From contig JAXBDG010000006.1 of NCBI GenBank assembly GCA_036320915.1, positions 1,364,001 through 1,428,000 of the forward strand: 64,000 nucleotides of DNA, written 5' to 3'. Positions within the stretch are counted from its first letter, which is position 1; each line of letters begins with the position of its first letter. Under the pieces are notes generated by a model, which made no database searches, was not told the DNA's origin, and saw only the letters and a list, made by a program, of their open reading frames with translations. The DNA is from Linnemannia elongata (lineage: Eukaryota > Mortierellomycota > Mortierellomycetes > Mortierellales > Mortierellaceae). A program made the position numbers and the translations under genes. This document shows, in pieces, positions 11,951 to 22,257 of the stretch.

Positions 11951-12598
11951 TTAGGTTTGAGCAGAGCTTAAACGAGTTAAAGGTTGACGGAGAGGGAGGC
12001 GATGAATAAACTTGGAAGTAGAATGAGAGAGAGCAGATGATGAGCAAAGAAGAGATGGAGATGAGGATGGGGTTGACTGACATTCGACATCGTTTGGAGG
12101 GTGTGTATCATTTTCTCTGTTTTCTTTTGTTTGTTTGACTCTTTGAGGGAGGAGGAAGAAAACAAGGACGCCGATTCTTTTGAAGTGGATGGTACACCAT
12201 CACAGGCGTATGTTGTTATGAGTACGAATTAAATAGGTCAGTGGGATATTAATAATCATGCTGCAGAAAGGAGAAAAACAATGAGAGCGAGGATGGATGG
12301 TACCATGCGTCAATGCATGAGCACAATGTTATCAAGGTGAGAAGGCGCCAGCTTTTCATTTTTCTTGGTTGTGGCTTCGGACAGGTGTCCCTATCAATGA
12401 TATCGGTGAAAATATCTGAGATGTTTGCGATAAGAGAGCTATCTATGCTGTGGGGCTGTGGGAGGGGATGGAAACACTGGGGTTCATCTCAGTCGACTAG
12501 CTACACTCGCATGCTCCCACAAAACATTTCCCCTGAAAAATAACCATGATTTCACTCATCACCACCAATTGAAAAAAATACAAGTGCCAACTTTAGCA
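11951..12598. other. Intergenic spacer between array copies 3 and 4
   Basis: About 650 bases. The plus strand is purine-rich near the copy 3 start. A copy of the shared upstream word (GTTGACTGACATTCGACATC) lies at 12072-12091. The remainder shows no ORF of note and no RNA gene. Confidence 0.55.
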
Positions 12599-14615
12599 CT
12601 ACCGATCTCCAATCGCAACAGGTGCTTGCTCCTCTGCCTTCAATTTAGCTTGCTCAGCTTGGTATCTCTGAGAGGGTTTCTGAGGGAGCCAACGTCCAGT
12701 TCCTCGACTAGGAACCAGGGGGAGAAAAGTTGCTTGGGGTCGGAATTCCACACCCTTCAATCCATCCCTCATTTTGACAGATTCAGGAAGCCAATTGAAG
12801 ACTACGATGCGCAGTAATCTCTCAAACAGCGACTAGTCGAAAGGAGGGTAAAGAAAGTGTGAGATTGGCTTATGATTCTTGACAGCCCAAGCAGGCGTGA
12901 CATTACACAAAGAAGAAATAAGATGAGGCAACGTTCTTTACCTGGCCATATATCAACTTGGCACTCATCTTGCTGATATCGAACTGCTCTTTGACTCTAG
13001 AGTAGCGCTCCTCTTGGAAACTGAAGAGTGTTTGCTGAATATCAGCCGGTGTGATACCCTTCATCTCATATAAATAATTGGCGAGAACTACAGCATCCTG
13101 CATGGCAGTTACCGCCCCCAACCCAGAACTCGGCAGAAGCTTGTGACAAGCTAAGGTGAAGCGACAAGAAAGTCAAAAAAAAAAAAGAATAGGAGGTATG
13201 TGAAAGTGTTCATGAGTGAGCGCAAGAAAAACATATGAGCGCAGCTCTGTCACCCAAGCAGAGGAAGCTTTGAATAAGCGTACCATCACCAATGAGAACC
13301 GTCCGACCATGGTGCCATGTCTCAAACATCTTGTCCTCCAGGAAAACACGGGAGATGTTGTCCCGCGGAGTGGCATCAATAAGGTCTCCCAGAGTGCCGC
13401 CAAAGGGGATGAGGAAATCCCTGACCTCCTTGATCATCGGCTCGCTTGTCTCTGGGCCCCACTCCGAGTTCTTGAACTTGTGCTCAGACGCTTCCTTGAC
13501 GGTAGATAACTGGAGGATGACATTCCAACAGATCCTATTTCCGGGAACAGAAAATGCACTCCACTACGTAGTATGGCAATCTGAGAGTTAGTAACAGAAT
13601 CTAGGGTCACCAGTCTCACAGTCGTCAGCAAAAGAAAAGAAGGAAACTAAGCACACGCTCAGAAAACTTACACAATAATTGTTGTTGTTGCCAATGATTT
13701 GGTTGCAGCGAGCAACCTTGTCATCAACGCCGGGGTATTTGGCAGGATCCAGAGGCTTGGTGGTGCCGACCATGCAGATGAAGCCCTTATTCAGTTCGTT
13801 TGCGTCTGAGGGGGCGAGGGTGCCAGCCTTGGTTAAACGTTTGTAAAGCGCCTGACGAACTCCACTATGCGCCCCGTCAGCTCCGACGAGGATATCTCCA
13901 TGATAGGTCGTTCCATCGGCGCAGCGGATCATAACGCCTTCTTTATTCTGTTCCAGTGACATGACCTTCTTACAAAAGTGAATTCGTTCCTGTGGCACTT
14001 TGGACAATAGGAGGTTGTAAAAGTCGGTGCGGGCAAAAACAATACGATCATATCCTATGCTAAAATTGAAGATGGTTACAAAGCTGGAGTGAGAAAACGT
14101 TCTGAAAAGAAGGCATCTTTTCTGTTACATTCGGTGGTCCCGATGTTAGTTTTAATTACATCTCCGCGGGTTCGCTTTTCACGCTGGCGATTAAAGACAT
14201 GTTGTCCTTGTAGATATTGAATGTGCCGGTGGCAGGGAGGGATACTTTTTGCAGTTCCTCATACAACCCGAGCTGTTCCAGCGCCGGAAGGACACCCGCG
14301 TTCAGGGACATCACACCACCTACAGAATCGAGACAAATGCAATTACGATTAAGTAGTTACGCTGAGGGGTTGTGACGATGGACAAGACTATGCATAGGGG
14401 ACATTTTGAGATAAGTGTCATGTATACATACCGAGGGGTTTCACTTCTTTGGCGCGCTCGTAGATCTGGTAAGGGATCCCTGCCTTGTCCAAGAGGATGG
14501 CGAGGAGGAGGCCGGCTAAACCTGCTCCGATGATCATGACGTTGGCATTCTTGCCGTCGCTGACGGGAGGAGGCTGGGAGGAGTACTTGACTGTCGATTC
14601 GTTCTCACTTGACAT
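12599..14615 (-). CDS. FAD-dependent monooxygenase, array copy 4
   Basis: 484-residue paralogue; exons 14615-14432, 14319-14160, 14059-13672, 13563-13284, 13150-12942, 12832-12599. The start is the ATG giving MSSENESTVKYSSQPPP, chosen because it aligns with copies 3, 5 and 6; the frame stays open upstream, so a longer N-terminus cannot be excluded. Motifs: NVMIIGAGLAGLLLAILLD; DILVGADGAHSGVRQ (His replaces the usual Tyr after GADGA); GD-ACHKLLPSSGLGAV (Ser for Ala). The last exon has FNWLPESVKM, FRPQATFLPLVPSRG and ends AIGDR. Exon 4 shares a near-identical patch with copy 3. Substrate is unknown. Confidence 0.87.
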
Positions 14616-15225
14616 TTTATATTCTGGTGAGTGTGAGAAAAATAGGCGTTGGCTAAAAGAGGGATGAAAAAAATAGCAATGGAATGAGAGGGAGAAGGTG
14701 GAAAAAGTAGATGAGGAGATTGAGATGAGCGAGAAGAGATGAGGGCAAGAAAAAAAAGAGATGAAGGAGAGAAGAGATGAGAGCGACTCAACTCTCGCCA
14801 ACTGTGAGGTTGTACTGTCTATTCTTCGATATGCGTGTGTGTTCATGCCTGTCGTGGACTGGTGTTAAAAAAAAGGAAAAAAAAATAGTGGACACAAAGA
14901 AGAGCAAGGCGCAAGAATGAACGACCGTTGTGATCGCTCCGAGAAACAAAACTGCGTAGGCTATGTCGAGGTACCGGTTAAGACTTGTCAGTGGAAAGGG
15001 TCCCGGCAGACCGTCTTGATATAACTTAAGCACGATAGCTAATAGCATAGGCGTAACGCAAGGGCCACGATCAGCTAACTGAGACCATTAATTGATCGTT
15101 CCTGAAATCAAATATCATTGTGGTTGCTGTTCAAAAGTGATCGCGGATCGACCGTCACTCTGCCCTGCCCACTTCCCGAATAAAACTTTATTCGAAGTTA
15201 TATTCGAATAACTATAACAAAAAAT
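14616..15225. other. Intergenic spacer between array copies 4 and 5
   Basis: About 610 bases. It starts with a purine-rich (plus strand) leader of copy 4. A minus-strand AATAAA at 15187-15192 follows the copy 5 stop by 34 bases. No other gene seen. Confidence 0.6.
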
Positions 15226-17241
15226 TCAAATAACAACAGATCCGGATGAGGGGGTGTGTTCCCCACCATTCATTTTTGCCTGCTCGTCCAGGTATCGTTG
15301 AGAGGGGTTTTGAGGAAGTACAGGTCCACTTCCGCGAACAGGAATCTGAGGAAGGAAGGATGCCTGGGGTCTAAACTCGACACCCCTATAAGCGCCTTTC
15401 ATCTTGACCGATTCTGGAAGCCAGTTGAATACCATCATCCGCATGAATCTCTCAAAGTATGACTATGAGAGACAACCAAACAAAAAAAAGAAAGAAAGAA
15501 AAGAAACGGTGTAAGAGAACAATCGCAAACACTGAGAGAAGAAGGAAAAACAAAGAAACGTAGTAACAACGTTTAGTAAAATGGGGCATGTAACTTACCT
15601 GGCCATAGATGAGCCTGGCATTCGTTTTACTCGCTTCGTATTGCGCTTTGACTTTGACGTAGCGCTCGTTCTTAAACTGGTCTAGTGTTGCGCTGATGTC
15701 CGAGAGTTCAAGACCTTTCATTTCGTACAAGCAGTTCGCAAGAACTACAGCGTCCTGCATTGCTGTCACCGCACCCAAGCCCGCACTTGGTAGTAGTTTA
15801 TGACAAGCTGAGGATAAAATGCATGAGAGCATGGAAAAAAGGGAAGGGAATAAAAATGAGAGTGAGTATGTAGATAATCAATCTTGCAAGAGCATTCCGT
15901 CAAACCAAAAAGCGAACAAACGATAGCATACCATCGCCAATGAGGACAGTTCGGCCATGGTTCCAGGTATCGAACAGCTTGTCCTCCAAGAACACCTTCG
16001 ATATATTCTCTCGAGGAGTCGCATCAATCAAGTCTCCTAGTGTGTTGTCGCCAAAGGGTATCAAAAAGTCCCTTACTTCCTTGATCATGGCCTCGTTGGA
16101 CTGAGGTCCCCACTCGGAGTTCTTGAATCTGTGTTCCGTTGACTCCTCGAGTGATAATTGTAGTTTTACGTTCCAACAGATCCTGTTCCCTGGGACCGAG
16201 AATGCACTCCACTAAGTAGGTAATCGAGAGTGATGGTAGTAAATAATGAGAATCAACATCTGGCAAGGCATACACAGTACATAGTAAATGTAATATAACA
16301 GTCGGAGTGCTTTCTTACCGAGTAGAGAGAGTCCTTGCTAATGATTTGGTTGATATTGGCATCTTCACTGTTCACGCCAGGGTACTGCTCAGGATCGAGT
16401 GGCTCCGTTGTCCCAACCATGCAGATGTAGCCCTTGGTAAGTTCGTCCAAATCAGAAGGAGGGAGTGTCCCTGCCTTCTCCATGCGTTTGTAAAGAGCCT
16501 GACGGACTCCACTGTATGCACCATCTGCTCCGACAAGGATGTCGCCGTGATAGGTGGTCCCGTCCGAGCAGCGAATCATGACGCCCTCCTTGTTCTGCTC
16601 CATGGACATGACTTTCTTGCTGAAGTGAATCTTCTCCCGCGGTACCTTGGTCAGCAATAGGTTGTAGAATTCAGGTCGCGGGAAGACGATATGGTCGTAG
16701 CCGACGCTAAAAGGCAGAGCGTTTATATCAGCCTAAGAACTTTTCTAGTTGTGCACAAGAAAAATAGGGTCATAAAAGGCACTTACACTTGCGCAGTGAT
16801 GTTCTTTGGTGCGAGGAGCAAGGTCAGGTCACTGTTATAGATCTTGAAGGTGCCAGTAACAGGCAACGAAAGCTTCAGTAAGTCCTTGTAGAGTCCCAGT
16901 TGTTCCAAGGCGGAGAGAATTCCTGCATTGAGTGACATGAGCGCACCTGAAAGGGGAAGGCAGTTGCATACAGTTCTTGGTTACGATTATGACCCAAAAA
17001 AAAAAACGAAGCCATTCACTGAATTGAGTAATAGATCATGAAGATTATGTTTTTTACCCAGAGGTTTCACTTCCTTGGCGCGCTCGTAGATCTGATAAGG
17101 GATCCCTGCCTTGTCCAGGAGGATGGCAAGGAAGAGACCAGCTAGGCCGGCTCCAACAATAATGACCTGAGGGTTCTTGCCGTCGCTGAGAGGAGGGGGC
17201 TGGGAGGGGTACTTGACCGCAGGTTCGTCGTCAATTGCCAT
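15226..17241 (-). CDS. FAD-dependent monooxygenase, array copy 5
   Basis: 485-residue paralogue; exons 17241-17058, 16946-16787, 16706-16319, 16211-15932, 15807-15599, 15462-15226. Motifs: QVIIVGAGLAGLFLAILLD (GxGxxG); VVGYDHIVFPRPEFYNLL at the start of exon 3; DILVGADGAYSGVRQ; exon 4/5 junction GD-ACHKLLPSAGLGAV; tail FRPQASFLPQIPVRG. Exon 3 shares a 144-base identical stretch with copy 6 (16484-16627 here). Exon phases and lengths match the rest of the array. It is likely a soluble FAD/NAD(P)H enzyme with unknown substrate. Confidence 0.88.
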
Positions 17242-17783
17242 GTTGGAAATATACAAAAAAGGTCCAAAAGAGGAGAATGGTGGTTGAATGGAAAAGTTGG
17301 AATGGAATGAGTGGAAAAAGGCGAACAAAAAAAGAAAGTGAAGAAAAGAGAAATGATTTTCACCTTTAACATAAAGTTGAACAGAAAGTACTATTTTTTT
17401 TCTGTTGCGGTCCTGGTCTGGTCAGGGAACAAGGACCCAGGACTTTTTGCATGGTTGTACGAGTTCAATTGCTCCTGGGAGGCATGCGGCCCAGTAGTCT
17501 TCGCTTGCATAAAATGACACCTGCTCAAGAGAGGGACAGGTACAAGAACTGTCTTTCGCATCCCTACCCATACGAAAAGCTTTCCCACACCAGGACCATC
17601 ATCGATCTTTGTGGACAAAAGAGCTACTGTTTTGATTCAGGAACAGCTCACGCTGGGACCATGGTCAATTAGACGAGACCATCAACTAATCCTTGCTGAA
17701 TGAACACCTTCTCTCCTGAAATATTTGATGAGATTGAAAAGATAACTTTATTTGACACAGACCCGTAAAAAAACAAACAGATA
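17242..17783. other. Intergenic spacer between array copies 5 and 6
   Basis: About 540 bases, with no gene I can support. A minus-strand AATAAA (17747-17752) follows the copy 6 stop by about 32 bases. Confidence 0.6.
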
Positions 17784-19864
17784 TCAAACGATAGTAGATG
17801 TGGGCGCTGGTGTATGCTCCTCACCCGTCAATTTGGCCTGTTCAGCTTGGTACCTCAGTGAAGGCTTCTGTGGAAGAACTGGTGCACTGCCGCGAAGAGG
17901 GACCTGAGGGATGAACGATGCTTGAGGTCGAAACTCCATCCCCTTATATGCGCCCTTGAGCTTGAACGATTCGGGAAGCAAGTTGAACACAACTACACGG
18001 AGGACCTTGTCGAACCATCCCTATCACGAACGCCGAAAAAGAGAAAGAAATTTGTTTGGTTATCTCTAATAAGGTTTATGAGAAAAAAGTGTCCCAAGAG
18101 AGTGCTTTTACCTGGCCATAGAGCAGCTTGGCGGTTGTCTGACTGGCAGAGTATTGTGCTTGGAGCTTAGGGTAACGCTCGTTCTTGAATTCCACAAATG
18201 CTTCATCGATATCCTCGAGGGTAAGACCCTTCATCTCATAGATGCAATTGGCAAGGACCACGGCGTCTTGCATTGCTGTCACAGCGCCCAGACCAGCACT
18301 GGGAAGGAGCTGTGTATGTGTCAACAGAAAATAGAGATTTAGTCAATCGGATAAAGGATGATGTTTACTCCTGACGTGCACACTTGATTGTTTATTACCT
18401 TATGTGCGGCTTTAGCGGGTGCAATGGCAAAAGAGAGAAAGAGAGAGGGTAAGTGTGAGCACATTGAGTACAAACACACATAATTTAGGAGCAGCATTCA
18501 AAATACAGACAACATGCAACAAAAAAAACCAAATAGTCAAAAAACACATACCATCACCAATGAGAACTGTGCGGCCGTGATGCCAGGTGTCAAACAACTT
18601 GTCCTCTAAAAAGACACAAGAAATCGTCTCTCGCGGGGAGGAATCGATCAGATCCCCCATGGTGCCACCGATGGGGATCAAAAAGTCCCTCACTTCCTTG
18701 ATCATGGGATCGCTTGTGTCGGAGCCCCATTCCGAGTTCCTGAACTTGTGCTGAATTGCCTCCTCGACAGTCAGCAATTGAAGTTTCACACTCCAACAGA
18801 TCCTGTTCCCGGGAATCGTGAACACACTCCACTATAAGAAAAAAGAATATGTATGAAGAGAGACGATGAGGAGGTTAGGTTAACCTATTCTCTCGTGGTC
18901 ATTTTAGCAAGAGATGGGGATATGTTTTTCTCTCTTACGGAATAATTGCTGTTTCTTCCGACGATCTGATAAATACTGGCATCCTTCCTGTCAACCCCCG
19001 GATACTTTGCTGGATCAAGTGGTCGTGTAGTGCCGACCATGCAGACATATCCTTTGTTGAGTTCGTCCAAATCCGAAGGAGGGAGTGTCCCTGCCTTTTC
19101 CAAGCGTTTGTAAAGAGCCTGACGGACTCCACTGTATGCACCATCTGCTCCGACAAGGATGTCGCCGTGATAGGTGGTCCCGTCCGAGCAGCGAATCATG
19201 ACGCCCTCCTTGTTCTGCTCCATGGACATGACTTTCTTGCTGAAGTGGATCTTCTCGCGAGGCACTCGGGAGAGCACCAGGTTATAGAATTCTGGTCGTG
19301 GGAAGACGATGTGGTCGTAGCCGATGCTAAACAAGAGGAAGGAGTACGTGTTGGAGTAACATGTATTGTGTTAGTCTCTTTCTTGTCATTTGCTCTACCA
19401 AAGTGTACCAACCAACACTACCGAACCGGGTCTTTACACGTCCGCGAGCTTGGTTTTGAGGGTGATAATCTCGGTCATGTCACCATGGTAGACGGACGTC
19501 CATGTAACCGGTAGAGAAAGCTTGACGAGTTCCTCGTAGAGCCCAAGCTGCTCCAGTGCCGGGAAGACTCCAGCGTTCAAAGTCATGACGGCCCCTATTG
19601 TGAGGTTGAGATCAGAGGGTATTAGTAAGCGAGAAAGGGTTGTACGAGAAACAAAGGCGTGTCAGCCAATTGATGCTTACCCAGGGGCTTGACCTGTTTC
19701 GCACGTTCATAGATCTCGTACGGGATGCCGGCCTTGTCCAAGAGGATGGCGAGGAGGAGTCCAGCGAGACCTGCTCCAACAATCATGACGTGAGGGTTCC
19801 TGCCGTCGCTGATAGGAGGAGGCTGAGAGGGATATTTGAATGAAGGTTCATCGTCTAACATCAT
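17784..19864 (-). CDS. FAD-dependent monooxygenase, array copy 6
   Basis: 484-residue paralogue in seven exons: 19864-19681, 19594-19438, 19326-18939, 18831-18552, 18409-18399, 18309-18112, 18020-17784. Like copy 2 it has an 11-base microexon in the GD motif, but here it encodes A-A-H-K, so the otherwise invariant Cys of ACHK is Ala. Other motifs: PHVMIVGAGLAGLLLAILLD, VIGYDHIVFPRPEFYNL, DILVGADGAYSGVRQ and tail FRPQASFIPQVPLRG. Exon 2 is one codon shorter (157 nt, against 160). A second ATG follows the first (MMLDDE). Exon 3 contains the patch identical to copy 5. It is the last intact gene before the decayed relic. Substrate is unknown. Confidence 0.87.
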
Positions 19865-19992
19865 TTAAGTTTGCTATGTGAATTAGAAAGGAGTTGGCGG
19901 AGAGAGGAAAAAGTGTGAGGTCAAAAGTTGATGAGGAATGAGAAGGGAGAAAAGAGATGATGAACACGAAGGGTGAAAGTGATGAGAGATGG

Positions 19993-20008
19993 GTTGACAT
20001 TCGACATC
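19993..20008 (-). promoter_or_regulatory. Candidate shared upstream element, copy 6
   Basis: The plus strand reads GTTGACATTCGACATC, about 130 bases before the copy 6 start. It matches the word upstream of copy 3 and partly that upstream of copy 1. The function is a guess. Confidence 0.3.
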
Positions 20009-20394
20009 ATTGAGTTGTACAAGTTTATTCGTTTTGTTTTTGTTGTCATCCTTTAGAAAAGTGAACGTGCAAGCTGGACGAACAGGATGGTGGCACGAAA
20101 CGATTCCGTCCATCAAGATTGCGCGTTGTTGTTGATAGCAAATGTGCAAAAGGAACGCGGCATGGAGGGTACATGTCAGGCAAGGTAACTGAGGCCATTA
20201 TTGTCCTGGATCGATTATGTTTCCTATGAAGTATTTTGTGCCAACACAGTCTGAAAACTTTTCAAGAAGTGAGACTAATAACCCTTGGTTCCTGAACGAT
20301 AGATGGCGAACAATCCCTCTGCCAACAACTCTACCTCAATCAAAATACGTGTAACCAAATCCTTATTTCTCTAGCATCCAAGAAAGAAGAAGGA

Positions 20395-20895
20395 TCAAAC
20401 AGCAACAGACACATTCTCCTGGACCCTCAGTTTGGCATACTTGTCCAGATACCGCTGTGAAACTTTTCGTGGAAGGACATATGCAACTCCACGAGCAGGC
20501 ACTTGGTGAGGAAAGATGCCTGTGTTCTAAAGTCCAGACCCTTGATACTTCCCTTCAGCTTGAAGGACTCGGGTAGCCAATTGAACACCACCTTAACCAG
20601 GAATTTTCTCCATGAGCGACTGTTGTGGTGATAAAAGGAGGCTCCGGTTAGGCGGGGTTGATCCTTGAGTACAAAAACACGCATGTAGAGGTGATAATTC
20701 TTTATAGTCCGTAAATCAATCGAGCATCTTGCTGCCAGCGTCCTGCGCCTTGACGCGAGAGTGGCGTTCTTCTTTGTAATCAAAGGCGTGACACCCTTCA
20801 TCTCGTAGATAATGTTGGGGGGGGGGGGAGAACAACAACGTCCTAGACGGAGGTAAGAGCACCAAGGCTGGCACAAGGGAGGAGTTTGCTATGTT
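20395..20895 (-). pseudogene. Decayed seventh monooxygenase copy (3' end only)
   Basis: A relic of exons 5 and 6 of the array family. Exon 6-like text reads VVFNWLPESFKLKGSIKGLD, then FRTQASFL, and is then frameshifted; the frame returns as SQRYLDKYAKL and ends ENVSVAV. Exon 5-like text includes KLLPCASLGALTSV followed by a stop where functional copies have Q, then IIYEMKGVTP and HSRVKAQDAGSK in shifted frames. A run of 12 G (20817-20828) replaces part of the conserved ANCLYEM coding. Exons 1-4, with the FAD-binding domain, are missing; I see no trace of them up to 21.4 kb. It cannot encode a working enzyme. Confidence 0.85.
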
Positions 20896-22050
20896 GCTAA
20901 TGTGTTTGCGAATGAGTACCTGGAAGGTAGTATTAGAGAAATGAATCGTCAAAGAAAAAAAAAATGCTCAGGCCATTGATCCCATGCCGTATCATGAGGG
21001 GCATACAAGAGTATCCTATCCTTGAGTTGTATTGTCTGCTCAGTAGGTGATCGGAGCGTAGAAAAATATTTTCCGCGCGGAGAAAGAGGAAAAGGGACGG
21101 ACCCATGGTGTCCTCCCGATTGGGAAGTGATGCACATTCAAACCCTCCCAATTGCCAAGAGAAGAGCATGAGAATCGGAGCGGGTCAGCCGGATCGAAAG
21201 GAAAGGAAAAGGGCAAAATAGTGCGAGGTGAAGTAGGGACAGCAAAAACATAAAAGGCGTTCTTTTACCCGTTGGAAAACTCGCGGGAAGTTTTTTTCCC
21301 CCTTTCTTAAGTGTGTAGTTTCCTGGGAGGATGTGAACACCGCCATGTCTCTGACGACAGACAGCATACATTCTAGACATTCACACATGGTTGTCTCTCC
21401 ATAGTTATTCCTTTGTTGTTTGCAACCGTTGACCTTGTAATATAGTCAGAGGAGTTAGAGAGTGCGAGGAGAGAGATGAGTTCGTTTTGAAGGGGGCGAT
21501 GACACCTGTAACAAGAGAGGGAGGAATAGAATGAATTTCCATCAACTGAAACTGATATTTGAATTGATGGATAGGCTAGGTAGCTGGTCATTGGCTCTTG
21601 TCTTATTTCCTGTTCCTGGAAAAAAGAAAACAAAGGTATGCCCTGCATGGTGGCCAATCAACCGCCCTTTCGGTGCTCACCTTCTCCCCATCCCCTGTTG
21701 TTGTGGTGGTGTCAGCCACTCATTCACTCACACCTCAGACTTTGACTATGATTCCCTTACTTTCTCCCGCCTGCCCCAACCAGTCGAGTGCACTTTGTAT
21801 TTAGTGTACATATATATGTACATTATTGTGATGACAGTAAATGATCGAACGCAGAAGTGCCCCTTTTTCCCTTTCCCTGTTGCTCATGGGCAAATAAACA
21901 ACAGCCCTCTTTTTTTTCCCTTTCTTTTCTTTGCCTTTCTTTGGACTGAGCATGCTCCCACACCTGCACTAACATATCTCCAATCCATCCCTGCCCACCT
22001 CCCGCCACTCTCCCTTTTCCTTTCCCATTCTTCGCAAACGCCTTCTTTTT

Positions 22051-22083
<33 letters not shown>

Positions 22084-22257
22084 TATTCATACTCCTCCCA
22101 CCACTGCCCCCAACCCTTCTCTCGATCTCAACACTCATTCATTCTCAATCAGTTTCAACACAGCTCATAAACAACTCTTTTCTTTCCTTCACTTGCCATT
22201 CTCTCACTCTCCTGCAAGTCAAAAAATAAAATAAAAAAATAGCCCGCTTCTTTGGTC
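20896..22257. other. Intergenic region between the array and the SNG1-like gene
   Basis: About 1.36 kb. The right half is pyrimidine-rich (CT/TC stretches, including a CACTCT-type repeat at about 22050-22085), as is common upstream of fungal genes. ORFs here are low-complexity and not credible. No RNA gene or mobile element seen. Confidence 0.5.
22050..22083. repeat. (CTCACT)n microsatellite
   Basis: About five near-perfect hexamer units of TCTCAC/CTCACT in the pyrimidine-rich leader upstream of the SNG1-like gene. Confidence 0.8.

Noticed and set aside
21531..22229. 232-codon plus-strand frame
   Set aside because: Ser/Leu/Phe text produced by CT-rich DNA; no domain, and it sits in the leader of the SNG1-like gene.
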